A stretch of DNA of 64,000 nt from Halapricum hydrolyticum (GTDB taxonomy: Archaea; Halobacteriota; Halobacteria; Halobacteriales; Haloarculaceae): NCBI RefSeq assembly GCF_025517535.1, contig NZ_JAOPKC010000012.1, positions 1 through 64,000 on the forward strand. Reading direction: 5' to 3'. Positions 34,663-43,892 of this stretch are shown in pieces; position 1 is the first letter of the stretch, and the number at the start of each line of letters is the position of its first letter. Position numbers and translations under genes: made by a program. The notes beneath the pieces were generated by a model. It worked only from the letters and a program-made list of their open reading frames with translations. It was not told the origin of the DNA and made no database searches.

Positions 34663-36240
34663 CTACGACCCGAACGCGCGCGACCGGACACGAAGCGCGA
34701 CCGATTCGAGGGCGTAGGCCAGGCTGTACAGCGAGGTTAGTGTCAGCGGCACGAACGCCAGCGCGCCGAGCGAGACGACGAGCAACTCGGTGTTCGCCGC
34801 TCCGAACACGGTCGATTCGACCGCTGGAAGCGTGGCGAGAACCGCGGCGTACGCCTCGAAGACTCCGGGATACGTGGCCGACAGGCCGAGACCGATCACC
34901 GCGAGCGATGTGACGGCGCTCGCCAGCGCGAACGCAAGCGTCGAGACACCTCGACACAAAAGCGACAGGAGCCGTGGCGCACCGACGTCCATCGCCGCCT
35001 GGAACGCGAACGCGGCCAGCGCCGCCGTGAGGACTAGCCCCGGCCGCCGCGAGAATGCCGACTGTCCGATCCCGACGAACAGCGCACCTGCGAGCAACGG
35101 CAACGCCGGTCCGAAGACCAGCCAGGCGTCACGGGGCAACGTCGCGTCCTTGCGCTCCCGGATCCGCGGGACGAATCCTCGGCCAGCGACCCATGCGGAC
35201 GCAGTTCCGGCCAGCCCGACCACCAGATAGTGAACGAGGCTGACAGTCACGAACGGTCGATCGATATCGACCATCGGCACTCCGGCCACTGAGACGTCGG
35301 GTGCCGTCGACTGGACCACCAGTGCGATGGCCAACAGCGGGACGAGTGCGACGGCAGCGACGGCCGATCCGACGAGTCCACCGCCGGCGGATCCGGCGGT
35401 GGTCACGGCGGCCCAGCCACCCGTCGCGAGGACGTAGGAGACGACGTTGCGTAGTCGATCGACCGGGGCCGACAGCCGCGAGGCCGTCTCGGTGACTGAC
35501 GGGACCGACTCGTCGGTCTCGAACCGATCGATGGCGGCCGAACTCGGATGGCCGAGACTGAGCTGTGTCGTCGGCGTCTCGTCGGCCTCGTCGGAACCGG
35601 TAGCTGCCGTCTCGGAGTCCGGAACGGCTGCCGGACCGCTCTCGCGGAGCTCCGCGAGCAGGCCATCAACAGCGTCGGAGTCCAGCAGCGCCGTGCGCCA
35701 GAGCTGCGGTCCGCCGGTCAGCCACAGCGAGAACGGACAGAGCTGGTCGGCCTGGTGCCAGCTCCAGGCCGCGACGCCGAACCCGGTGTCGTCGACCCCG
35801 TATCCGTTCGGAACGTCTGCTCCCTCGATATCGTCCGGCAGCGGCGTCGTCAGGCGCCCGTGATACCGCTTGAACTCCCTGGCGCCCGTCTCCGGTCCGA
35901 GGACCTCGATGAACCCCCGGAGGTGCTCATTCAGCGTCTCGTCGGTCCGCACTGCGTCGGTCGTGTCTGTCGATAACGTCTCGAACGCGAGCGTCCCGTT
36001 GATCGGGCCGAGCGACTCGTAGAGGTCGTCGTATCGCTGTCTCCGATCGGGGTCTTCGAGGACGTTGCTGGCCTCGTTGATCCGCATGTGGCGCTTCTCG
36101 TCGGCATCGGGGCTGGTCCCCATCGGCGAGAATCGGCGGTCAGCCTGTTTGCGATGGCGTTCGATCGTCTCAAGATCGGCCTCCGGGTCGACGCCGATCC
36201 GCGCGTAGTAGTCGATCGCATCCGGGTCGGGCTCTGGCAT
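34663..36240 (-). CDS. Membrane protein with degenerate J-domain
   Basis: A 525-residue protein. Residues ~8-75 align with a DnaJ J-domain (DYYARIGVDPEADLETIERHRK, RHMRINEASNVLEDPDRRQRYD), but the HPD motif that triggers Hsp70 ATPase is replaced by FSP. The middle (~75-300) is soluble and acidic, and the C-terminal half has six or more hydrophobic segments. It is therefore a membrane-bound, J-like protein. It is divergent from an Hsp70 gene, 106 bases apart, so a functional partnership is likely even though the canonical trigger is missing. The ATG at 36240 starts the J-domain. Confidence 0.82.
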   Translation of the reverse strand: MPEPDPDAIDYYARIGVDPEADLETIERHRKQADRRFSPMGTSPDADEKRHMRINEASNVLEDPDRRQRYDDLYESLGPINGTLAFETLSTDTTDAVRTDETLNEHLRGFIEVLGPETGAREFKRYHGRLTTPLPDDIEGADVPNGYGVDDTGFGVAAWSWHQADQLCPFSLWLTGGPQLWRTALLDSDAVDGLLAELRESGPAAVPDSETAATGSDEADETPTTQLSLGHPSSAAIDRFETDESVPSVTETASRLSAPVDRLRNVVSYVLATGGWAAVTTAGSAGGGLVGSAVAAVALVPLLAIALVVQSTAPDVSVAGVPMVDIDRPFVTVSLVHYLVVGLAGTASAWVAGRGFVPRIRERKDATLPRDAWLVFGPALPLLAGALFVGIGQSAFSRRPGLVLTAALAAFAFQAAMDVGAPRLLSLLCRGVSTLAFALASAVTSLAVIGLGLSATYPGVFEAYAAVLATLPAVESTVFGAANTELLVVSLGALAFVPLTLTSLYSLAYALESVALRVRSRAFGS

Positions 36241-36303
36241 GCCTGCGAGGTTCCTGTCCGGTTCGTGGGACGGATCTCCCAAAAGCGTCCCGTGTTGGCT
36301 GGA

Positions 36304-36320
36304 CAGGATAAAAAACCATT
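36304..36320 (+). promoter_or_regulatory. Putative promoter of the Hsp70 gene
   Basis: GGACAGGATAAAAAACC, an A/T-rich element with purine-rich BRE-like sequence in front, lies ~30-40 bases before the Hsp70 ATG in the divergent gap with the J-domain gene. Confidence 0.4.
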
Positions 36321-36346
36321 TAGGAGATGCCCGAACACATGGGGGT

Positions 36347-37936
36347 ATGGTAGACGGGTACGCAGTGGGGATCGACCTCGGAACGACTAACAGCGCCATC
36401 GCGGCGGTCACGGGGGACGAACCTGAGATCATTCCGAACAGCGACGGAGAACGGACGACCCCGTCGGTCGTCATGATCGATGAGAACGACGAGACCGTGG
36501 TCGGACAGCCGGCGGCCAACCAGGCCGTCAGCAAGGCCGAGCGGACGGTCCAGCACATCAAACGCCACATGGGGGAGGAAGACTACGTCGTCGCGATCGA
36601 CGACGAGGAATACCGGCCCGAGCAGATCTCGGCGCTGATCCTCTCGCGGCTGCTCGCCGACGCTGAAGCCTACCTGGGTCGTGACGTCGATTCGGCGGTC
36701 ATCACTGTTCCCGCTTACTTCGGCGACGCCGAGCGCCAGGCCACCCGTAGCGCCGGCGAGATCGCCGGGATCGACGTCGAGCACGTCATGACCGAACCGA
36801 CGGCGGCCTGTCTGGCCTACGGACTCCAGGAGACCAACGACGCCGACGACGCGGCGGCACACGATCGTCGGCACGTGTTCGTCTACGACCTCGGTGGCGG
36901 GACCTTCGATGCGACGCTCGTCGAGATCGACCTCGAACACAACCACATCGAGGTCAAGAACACCGACGGCGACCGCAGTCTCGGTGGTGAGGACTGGACC
37001 CAGCGGATCGTCGATCACTTCGCGGAGATCGCAAGCGAGGACGGCGACGTCGACGTCGCTGGCGACCCCGAACAGGAACAGCGTCTCTACGACGCCGCCG
37101 TGCGGGCGAAACACGACCTGTCCAGCCGCGAGCAGACCGAGATCACGATCCCGTATCTCGGCCCCGACTACAACCTGGAGACGACGCTCTCCCGCGAACG
37201 GTTCCAAGAGCTGACCGCCGACCTGCTGGATCAGACGATCGATTCGGTCGACGAACTGTTCGAGCGCTCGGAGAAAGACATCGAGGAGGTCGACGAAGTG
37301 CTGCTGATCGGCGGGGCGACCCGGATGACACAGGTCCAGGAGACCGTCGAATCGTACTTCGGGATGGAACCGCTCCGGTCGGTCAACCCCGACGAGGCCG
37401 TCGCGCTCGGCGCGGCGACGCAGGCCGAACTGATGTCCACGAGCGGGGACACGACTGCCGACGACGTGCTCCCTGGCGAGGAAGAGGACCTACTGCTGGT
37501 GGACGTCACGCCCCAGCCGATCGGGATCGAACTGCACGACGGCGACTTCGCACCGGTCGTCGATCAGGACGAGAAGGTCCCGATCAGCCAGAGCGACGAT
37601 CGGTTTACGACGGTGATGGACGACCAGACCGGCGTCCGGTTCCCGATCTACCAGGGCCAGGCCGAGACGGCCGAGGAGAACACGAAACTCGGCGAGATGG
37701 TGCTATCGGGTATCCCGAAAGCGCCCGCCGGCGAGCCAACGCTGGAAATCGACTTCGAGGTCCAGTCGGACGGCACGCTCGAAGCGTCGGCCACTCACGT
37801 CGACTCCGGCGAATCGGTCGACACGACCATCGAATCCGGCGTCCGCCTCTCCGAGAAGGAGATCGAGCAGATGAAAGAGGCGCTGCCGACGCTGAAAGAC
37901 CGCGCCGTCGCCGGTGCCGACCAGAAAGAAGCGTAG
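36347..37936 (+). CDS. Hsp70-family chaperone, short form
   Basis: A 529-residue DnaK-like protein. It has GIDLGTTNSAIA (phosphate 1), TVPAYFGDAERQAT, VYDLGGGTFDATLVEID (phosphate 2) and LIGGATRMTQVQ (adenosine motif), followed by the substrate-binding beta domain (LLLVDVTPQPIGIEL onwards). It ends soon after the beta domain, ~100 residues shorter than DnaK, so most of the helical lid is missing. Probably a second, specialised Hsp70; the main dnaKJ-grpE cluster is not in the window. The ATG at 36347 is preferred over the long upstream open frame. Confidence 0.9.
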   Translation: MVDGYAVGIDLGTTNSAIAAVTGDEPEIIPNSDGERTTPSVVMIDENDETVVGQPAANQAVSKAERTVQHIKRHMGEEDYVVAIDDEEYRPEQISALILSRLLADAEAYLGRDVDSAVITVPAYFGDAERQATRSAGEIAGIDVEHVMTEPTAACLAYGLQETNDADDAAAHDRRHVFVYDLGGGTFDATLVEIDLEHNHIEVKNTDGDRSLGGEDWTQRIVDHFAEIASEDGDVDVAGDPEQEQRLYDAAVRAKHDLSSREQTEITIPYLGPDYNLETTLSRERFQELTADLLDQTIDSVDELFERSEKDIEEVDEVLLIGGATRMTQVQETVESYFGMEPLRSVNPDEAVALGAATQAELMSTSGDTTADDVLPGEEEDLLLVDVTPQPIGIELHDGDFAPVVDQDEKVPISQSDDRFTTVMDDQTGVRFPIYQGQAETAEENTKLGEMVLSGIPKAPAGEPTLEIDFEVQSDGTLEASATHVDSGESVDTTIESGVRLSEKEIEQMKEALPTLKDRAVAGADQKEA

Positions 37937-38011
37937 CCGGTCGGCCCGGTAGACCCGAACACCGAATCGAACACGCTTTTTCGGTGCGCACGAGAACATC
38001 CACCACGAGCC

Positions 38012-38221
38012 ATGGCTGACGACGACCCAACAGTGCCGATCATCTGCGAGGAGTGTGGGACGGAAACCCGGGTTCCGCTGGACGGGCTGGCCGAGACCCT
38101 GGAACGACACAACGAGAACCGTCACGACGGCGAGCAGATCGCACAGGTCGATCCCGACATCGCCGACCGGATCGCTGATCTCGTCGCCGACGACCTGGGA
38201 TTGCTCGAGGAAGACGGGTGA
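38012..38221 (+). CDS. Small zinc-finger protein
   Basis: A 69-residue acidic protein with CEECGTE near residue 12 and a later HNENRH, giving a C-x2-C ... H-x4-H arrangement that could bind one zinc. Helical C-terminus. It ends one base before the convergent nadC stop. Small zinc-finger proteins of this size are numerous and mostly uncharacterised in haloarchaea. Confidence 0.7.
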   Translation: MADDDPTVPIICEECGTETRVPLDGLAETLERHNENRHDGEQIAQVDPDIADRIADLVADDLGLLEEDG

Positions 38222-38222
38222 A

Positions 38223-39038
38223 CTACCCGGTCCGGAACGACAGATCAAGCGTCTCCACCGAGTGGGTCAGCGACCCCATCGAGATGATGTCTACGCCCGT
38301 CGACGCATAGGCTGGCACGTCCTGGACGGAAATCCCGCCCGAGGCTTCCGCGAGCACGTCCGGATCAGTCGCCCGGATTCGATCGACGGCGTGTGCGGTC
38401 GTCGCGGGGTCCATGTTATCGAGCAAAACGATGTCTGCGCCGGCCTCGGCCGCCCGCGGGGCGTCCTCGGGCTCTTCGACCTCGACCTCGATTTTCGTCG
38501 CGAAAGAGGCCTTCGTGCGGAAGTGCTCGATCGCGCTTTCCAGTCCCATCTCGGCGACGTGGTTGTCCTTGACCATCACCATGTGTGAGAGGTTCAGCCG
38601 GTGGGTATCCCCGCCGCCGGCGACGACCGCGCGTTTCTCGATTCCACGGAGACCGGGCGTCGTCTTGCGGGTGCAGGCGATCCGGACTGACTCCGCTGTC
38701 TCCCGAGCGGTCTCGACGGCCCGGCGGGTCTTCGTCGCGATACCGCTTGCGTGACCGACGACGTTGACCGCGACGCGCTCGCCTCGCAACGTCTCGCGGG
38801 CAGGCCCGCCCGTCCGGAGGACGATGTCGCCAGGCCCGATCCGATCGCCGGGTTCGACGGACGTCTCGACGTCGACGCCGAGGTACTCGAAGACCGCACG
38901 CGCTCCATCCAGCCCCGCCGCGACGCCGGGCTCTCTGGCGACCAGGCGGCCGTCGGTTTCGCCCGGAACCTGGTTCGTCACGTCGTGATGTCCGATGTCC
39001 TCCTGCAGCCAGGATTCGATCTTGCTATCCGGAATCAT
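38223..39038 (-). CDS. nadC: Nicotinate-nucleotide pyrophosphorylase (carboxylating)
   Basis: A 271-residue QAPRTase: EDIGHHDVT at the N-terminus, TRKTTPGLRGIEKRAVVAGGGDTHRLNL in the middle with the conserved Arg, Lys and His residues, EVEVEEPEDA, and SGGISVQDVPAYASTGVDIISMGSLTHS at the phosphate site. It converts quinolinate and PRPP to nicotinate mononucleotide. The last gene of a nadA-nadB-nadC operon, starting 4 bases after the nadB stop. Confidence 0.95.
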   Translation of the reverse strand: MIPDSKIESWLQEDIGHHDVTNQVPGETDGRLVAREPGVAAGLDGARAVFEYLGVDVETSVEPGDRIGPGDIVLRTGGPARETLRGERVAVNVVGHASGIATKTRRAVETARETAESVRIACTRKTTPGLRGIEKRAVVAGGGDTHRLNLSHMVMVKDNHVAEMGLESAIEHFRTKASFATKIEVEVEEPEDAPRAAEAGADIVLLDNMDPATTAHAVDRIRATDPDVLAEASGGISVQDVPAYASTGVDIISMGSLTHSVETLDLSFRTG

Positions 39039-39042
39039 ACTC

Positions 39043-40623
39043 TCAATCCGCACTCGCCTCGGGGGATTCGAGGAGGTAATGCGTGCCGCGGCTCTCGGGG
39101 CTTTCGCTGGCGGCACGGGCGATCAGCAGCGCGGTGATCGCGGCGTGGCGGAGTTCGTACAGCGATCGCGAGGTGCGCGTGCGGACGTACGCGTCGACTT
39201 CGCCTTTGAGCCGCCGAAGGACGCCCTGAGCGCGCCGGAGCTGTGCCGGGTCGCGTTCCAGCCCCACGTACTCGTCCATCACGCGGCGCAGGCGACGGAA
39301 CTTCTCACGGGCAAACTGCCCGGACAACTTGGGATCGCGATCGAGTAACCCGGGCGGTTCGATCGTCCGGATCTCGGAAACGTCGCGGAGGGACTCGGCG
39401 GCGTCTGAACCAGCACGTAGTCCCCAGACCAGTCCCTCCAGCAGGCTCGTGCTCGCCAGGCGGTTCGCGCCGTGGACGCCGGTTCGGGCACTTTCACCGA
39501 CCGCATAGAGGTTCTCCAGTGAGGCGCGCCCTCGGTCATCGACGACGACGCCGCCACAGAGGAAGTGTTCGGCCGGTGCAACCGGTATTCCCTCGCGGTA
39601 GTCGATGCCGTTGTCCTCACACAGCTCGACCAGATCCGGGAACTCACTGGCGAAATCAAGGGGACTGACGTCGAGTCGGACCTCGCCGGTCCGGTCGCGC
39701 TCGGTCTTGACGGCGCGGGCGACGACATCCCGGGGCGCGAGTTCGGCGTCCGCGTGATAGTCGGGCATGAACCGCTCGCCATCGGCGTTTCGCAGCAGGG
39801 CCCCCTCGCCGCGGACGGCCTCGCTGACGAGGAACTGGTCGTCGGCCGCCGTACAGACTGTCGGGTGGAACTGGACGTACTCCATGTCCGCGACCGCTGC
39901 ACCGGCGAGTGCGGCCATCCCGATCCCGTCGCCGGTCATTCCTTCGGGATTGGTCGAGTTCGGATAGAGCTCGCCGATTCCGCCCGTCGCGAGGATCGTC
40001 GCGCCCGCAAAGAGCGGTTCGACCTCGCCGTCGGATTCGACCATCGCGCCGTAGACTCGCCCCTCGTGACTGAGCAACTCAAGCGCGGCGGCACCCTCCC
40101 GTATTTCGACATCCTCGCGGCTCTCGAGGTAGTTCAGGAACGGGACGTGGATCGCCTTGCCGGTCGAGGCGTCGACGTGGAGGATCCGCTCGTCGCTGTG
40201 GGCGGCCTCCTGTCCGAAATCGAGTTGCGCTTTGCCAACCGACGAGCCGCCCGCACCGCCGGCGCTACTCACGGACTCCGTCCGTTCGTTGTCCGTCGAG
40301 CGTGACTCGACGCGGTCGAATTCGACGTCAAGCGTCTCCAGCAAGACGTCGCGGACGGCGTCGTTGGCGTGCTCGACCAGCACGTCGACGGCCCCGGGAT
40401 CGGCCGTGCCGTCACTGGCCTCGATGATGTCCTGCTTGAATTGCTCGGGGTCGTCTTTCGAGACGGCGATACCGCCCTGCGCCCACCAGGAAGAAGCACC
40501 CTCCGGACGAGTCGCCTTGGTCGCGATCGTCACGTCTGCTCCCTCGCGGGCCGCTGTGAGCGCGGCGGCACAGCCGGCGATGCCGGAGCCGATCACGAGC
40601 ACGTCAGTTGTGTCTTGGTCCAT
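39043..40623 (-). CDS. nadB: L-aspartate oxidase
   Basis: A ~526-residue flavoprotein with FAD-binding GSGIAGCAAALTAAREG at the N-terminus, SSWWAQGGIAV, TGDGIGMAALAGA, EYVQFHPT, and HGANRLASTSLLEGLVWG near the C-terminus. It oxidises aspartate to iminoaspartate for quinolinate synthesis. The ATG at 40623 was chosen, with an in-frame GTG at 40632 as alternative. It follows nadA by ~10 bases. Confidence 0.95.
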   Translation of the reverse strand: MDQDTTDVLVIGSGIAGCAAALTAAREGADVTIATKATRPEGASSWWAQGGIAVSKDDPEQFKQDIIEASDGTADPGAVDVLVEHANDAVRDVLLETLDVEFDRVESRSTDNERTESVSSAGGAGGSSVGKAQLDFGQEAAHSDERILHVDASTGKAIHVPFLNYLESREDVEIREGAAALELLSHEGRVYGAMVESDGEVEPLFAGATILATGGIGELYPNSTNPEGMTGDGIGMAALAGAAVADMEYVQFHPTVCTAADDQFLVSEAVRGEGALLRNADGERFMPDYHADAELAPRDVVARAVKTERDRTGEVRLDVSPLDFASEFPDLVELCEDNGIDYREGIPVAPAEHFLCGGVVVDDRGRASLENLYAVGESARTGVHGANRLASTSLLEGLVWGLRAGSDAAESLRDVSEIRTIEPPGLLDRDPKLSGQFAREKFRRLRRVMDEYVGLERDPAQLRRAQGVLRRLKGEVDAYVRTRTSRSLYELRHAAITALLIARAASESPESRGTHYLLESPEASAD

Positions 40624-40633
40624 CGTGATCACC

Positions 40634-41764
40634 TCAGATCGAAAGCATCCGGTCGAGCGCCAGTGCCGCGAGTTCCTTCTCCTCGGGGTCGACCTCGATG
40701 ACGTTGCGTTCGCGGCCCTCGACCAACTCTTCGAGGACCCACGCCAGATAGTTGGGGTCTATCTGACGCATGGCGTTGCAATCCATACAGGAATCCCCAC
40801 ACAGCGGGACGACGTTCACGTCGGGATGCCACCGCTGGAGATGGTTGGTGAGGTGGATCTCGGTGCCGATCGCCCACGTCTCACCGGGATCGGCCTCCTC
40901 GACGGCGCGAGTGATGTCGGCGGTCGAACCGGCCTCGTCGGCGGCCTCGACGACCCCGCGGCGACACTCGGGGTGGACGATCACGCTGGCGTCGGGATAC
41001 TCCTCGCGGACTGCCTCGATGTGTTCGACCCGGAAGCGCTCGTGGACCTGACAGTCCCCTTCCCAGAGGATGATGTCGTTCTCGACGACCTTGTTCGCCG
41101 CTTTCGAGTCGGGGTCCCAGGGGTCCCACTCGACGGTTTCGTCTTCCAGCCCCATGGCGTGGGCGGTGTTCTCTCCGAGGTGTTTGTCGGGCATGAACAG
41201 GACTTTCTCCCCTCGATCGAGGGCGTACTCGAAGGCCTGCTCGGCGTTCGAGGACGTACAGACCAGCCCGCCCTGCTCGGCGCAGAATGCCTTCAGATCG
41301 GCGTAGCTGTTCATGTACGTGATCGGAACGACGTCGGCGTCTGTCTCGGCGGTGATCTCCGCCCAGGCGGCGTCGACCTGCAGCGCCTCTGCCATGCCGG
41401 CCATCGGACACGACGCCTCCATGCTCGGGAGGATGACGGTCTGGTCGTCGTCGGTAATGATGTCCGCCGACTCGGCCATGAACGTCACGCCGGCGAAGAT
41501 CACGTATTCGGCGTCCGATTCGGCGGCCTGTTTGCTCAACTGGTAGGAGTCGCCGACGAAATCGGCGTGCTCGACGATCTCTCGACGCTGGTAGTTGTGC
41601 CCCAGCACGACGACGTCGTCGCCGAGTTCCTCCAGCGCGGCATCGATTCGTCGAGCCCGGTCTTCCTCTCCGAGGTCCCGGTACTCCGCCGGGAGCTGTT
41701 CCAGGTTGTCGTATTTGAACAAGCTGAGATCGGTATCGAACGTCGCTTCGTTCATCGCTGGCAT
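40634..41764 (-). CDS. nadA: Quinolinate synthase
   Basis: A 376-residue NadA. It has VVLGHNYQRREIVEHADFVGDSYQLSK, cysteines for the 4Fe-4S cluster in EASCPMAGM, GDCQVH and GDSCMDCNAMR, and HPECRRGV in the middle. It condenses iminoaspartate with dihydroxyacetone phosphate to quinolinate. It is the first gene of the operon, so its upstream region at 41765-41890 should hold the operon promoter and the palindrome at 41804-41826. Confidence 0.95.
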   Translation of the reverse strand: MPAMNEATFDTDLSLFKYDNLEQLPAEYRDLGEEDRARRIDAALEELGDDVVVLGHNYQRREIVEHADFVGDSYQLSKQAAESDAEYVIFAGVTFMAESADIITDDDQTVILPSMEASCPMAGMAEALQVDAAWAEITAETDADVVPITYMNSYADLKAFCAEQGGLVCTSSNAEQAFEYALDRGEKVLFMPDKHLGENTAHAMGLEDETVEWDPWDPDSKAANKVVENDIILWEGDCQVHERFRVEHIEAVREEYPDASVIVHPECRRGVVEAADEAGSTADITRAVEEADPGETWAIGTEIHLTNHLQRWHPDVNVVPLCGDSCMDCNAMRQIDPNYLAWVLEELVEGRERNVIEVDPEEKELAALALDRMLSI

Positions 41765-41803
41765 AGTGGATCTCTGACTGTAATTCTCTCTATTGATCCC
41801 TCC

Positions 41804-41826
41804 ATTGAAAACATTTTGTCTTCAAT
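41804..41826. promoter_or_regulatory. Operator-like palindrome upstream of nadA
   Basis: ATTGAA-x-ACA ... TGT-x-TTCAAT is a near-perfect 23-bp palindrome, with only the x pair unmatched around a TTT centre, 40-62 bases upstream of the nadA ATG. It is a plausible binding site for a repressor of the NAD operon; no regulator gene is adjacent. Confidence 0.45.
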
Positions 41827-41946
41827 AACTGATTAGGACGATTCTAAACTAAGTAATGGGTGGAAAGTCCGGCAATATTTGATATAACATTCTCAATAAA
41901 GGACAACACAAATCAAAGAACCATATCGAGTAATAGACGTCCGAAT

Positions 41947-42026
41947 TACCGCCGGATATAACATCTCAAACTGACTTTGTACGTCGATACACAGACGGTA
42001 TTCCTGAGCGTCGACCGGCTGTACGG
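41947..42026. repeat. Degenerate family B-like sequence
   Basis: TACCGCCGGATATAACATCTC resembles the left end of family B, and CGACCGGCTGTACGG near 42018 weakly resembles the right end. It is much more diverged than the other copies and lies between nadA and the small membrane protein gene. Confidence 0.3.
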
Positions 42027-42073
42027 GAAGCAAATCGCCGAGGAGAAAGCGATCGGCCGGAGAGAGCACGCAG

Positions 42074-42223
42074 TTACTCGTTCTCGCGCTGGCGCCGCCG
42101 TTCCATCTCTTCGAGGGAGGGGTCGGTGACAGCACTCTCGCTGTCCTGGCCGATGATGAAGAAGATCGGGATGACGAAGCCGATCAGCCCCACCAGGGCG
42201 AACATGATCTGGATGGGCTCCAT
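42074..42223 (-). CDS. Small single-pass membrane protein
   Basis: A 49-residue protein with one hydrophobic helix (residues ~6-25, IMFALVGLIGFVIPIFFIIG) and a charged C-terminal tail rich in Glu and Arg. The ATG at 42223 is the only sensible start. Function unknown. Confidence 0.65.
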   Translation of the reverse strand: MEPIQIMFALVGLIGFVIPIFFIIGQDSESAVTDPSLEEMERRRQRENE

Positions 42224-42279
42224 ACGCGTGTGTTGTCGTGATAGCCCGATATCCGTTTCGACACGGGACGGGCGTCGTT

Positions 42280-43794
42280 CTAGCGGCTGGCGACGATTTC
42301 GCCGTCCAGCAGCGTCGCGACGACGTCGATGCCGTCGATTTCGGCCTCGGGGACGTCCCACGGCGAATCGGCCAGCACGACCAGATCGGCCCGCTTCCCC
42401 GATTCGATCGTCCCCAGCCGATCCTCGTCGAATCCGGCGTAGGCACCGCCCAGCGTATACGCCCGCAGCGCTTCGGTGACCGACAGCCGCTGGCTCGCCT
42501 CGGGCGCGGTGACGGCCTGGCGAACGCCGAAGAGGGGATCGAGCGGCATGCAGTCGCTCCCGAACGCCAGCCGCACGCCCGCCTCGCTCAGCGCGGCGAA
42601 CCGGTTCGTTCGCATCCGTCGCTCGGTCCCGACCGCCGTCTCGTAGAGCCCGCCCTCGCGAGCCCAGCGATGGAAGTTCGGCTGGGCAGAGACGACGATA
42701 CCGGTGTCGGCGAGCCGGTCGATCGCCCCGTCGGTCAGCAACTCGGCGTGTTCGATCCGGTGGCGGTCGCCCCCGGCGGCTTCGTAGGCGTCGATCACGG
42801 CCTCGATCGCCGCGTCGCCGATCGCGTGGGCAGCCATCTGAAAGCCGCCGTCCGTGACCCGGCCGGCCAGACCGGCGAGGTCGTCGGGTTCGAGGATCCA
42901 GGTGCCGGTGGTGTCTTCATCGGCATACGGACGGGAGAGCTTCGCCGTGCGACCGCCGATCGACCCGTCGGTGTACGTCTTGATCGCACCCGTCTCGACC
43001 CGGTCGCTGCCGTGATTCGTCCGCTCTCCGGTTCGTTCGAGTGCCTCCAGGAAGTCCGCCCAGTAGTTGAGCCGCACCCGGAGGTCGAGCTCGCCCGCGA
43101 GATCGAGCTCGCGGTACACCCCGGGGACGTGCGGGTTCCGCACCATGTCGTGGACGGTCGTGACGCCGCGTTCGAGCGCGACCGACTGGGCGGCCAGCAG
43201 GTATTCGCGAGTCGTCTCGGCGTCCGGCGCGACGGCGTCGGTGACGACCTCCAGTGCGCTTTCCACGAGCACGCCAGTCGGTTCACCGCCTTCGGTTCGG
43301 ACGTCCTCGTCGGGCAGATCCTCGTTCAGTCGATCCAGAGCGACGCTGTTGACCGAGACGACGTGCAGGTCTTCGCGGAAGGCTGCGACCGGCCGATCAT
43401 CGCTGACCCGATCGAGGTCCCCGCGCGTGAGATACCGCGACTCCGCCCAGGTCGACTCGTCGTAACCGAACCCGAGGATCCAGCCGTCGTCGCCGTTTTC
43501 CCGGAGACGCTCGACGGCCTCGTCGGGCCCGGCCACGTCCGCCAGATCGATCTCGGCCTGTCGCCGTCCCAGAATATCCATGTGCGTGTGGGCGTCGACG
43601 AAGCCCGGCAACAGCGTCGCCCCCTCGAAGTCGAGCACGTCGGTCTCGACGCCTTCCAGAAACCGGACTTCTGCGGCCTGACCGACCCGGACGATCCGGC
43701 CGTCGCGGATCGCGACCGCTTCGAAGGTCTCGTCGGGTTCGGCGAGCGTGTGGCCGTCGACGTTCGTGACGATCCGGTCAGCCGGCGCGGTCAT
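42280..43794 (-). CDS. Amidohydrolase family protein (YtcJ/NfdA-like)
   Basis: A 504-residue metal-dependent hydrolase. PGFVDAHTHMDILG (~residues 60-73) gives the HxH metal ligands, AAHAIGDAAIEAV and RIEHAELL supply further His residues, and FGSDCMPLDPL holds the catalytic Asp. The C-terminal beta-strands (LGTIESGKRADLVVL) complete the composite domain. Related proteins hydrolyse N-formyl or amide bonds. The ATG at 43794 begins the normal domain. Confidence 0.9.
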   Translation of the reverse strand: MTAPADRIVTNVDGHTLAEPDETFEAVAIRDGRIVRVGQAAEVRFLEGVETDVLDFEGATLLPGFVDAHTHMDILGRRQAEIDLADVAGPDEAVERLRENGDDGWILGFGYDESTWAESRYLTRGDLDRVSDDRPVAAFREDLHVVSVNSVALDRLNEDLPDEDVRTEGGEPTGVLVESALEVVTDAVAPDAETTREYLLAAQSVALERGVTTVHDMVRNPHVPGVYRELDLAGELDLRVRLNYWADFLEALERTGERTNHGSDRVETGAIKTYTDGSIGGRTAKLSRPYADEDTTGTWILEPDDLAGLAGRVTDGGFQMAAHAIGDAAIEAVIDAYEAAGGDRHRIEHAELLTDGAIDRLADTGIVVSAQPNFHRWAREGGLYETAVGTERRMRTNRFAALSEAGVRLAFGSDCMPLDPLFGVRQAVTAPEASQRLSVTEALRAYTLGGAYAGFDEDRLGTIESGKRADLVVLADSPWDVPEAEIDGIDVVATLLDGEIVASR

Positions 43795-43822
43795 GGGGAA
43801 AGGCGAGACCGGCAGTGCGTTA

Positions 43823-43892
43823 ATACTGTCGGCTGTGATATTTCGACAGGATTTCTGCACCTGGGCGCCGAAAATCCCCACGAGCTCATAAT
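43823..43892. repeat. Palindromic repeat family B, copy B4 (right end eroded)
   Basis: ATACTGTCGGCTGTGATATTTCG matches the family's left end and core, and CCGAAAATCCCCACGAGCTCA matches the right core, but the terminal inverted repeat on the right is lost (it reads TAATATAAGC). It overlaps the 3' end of the frameshifted antitoxin gene. Confidence 0.65.
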
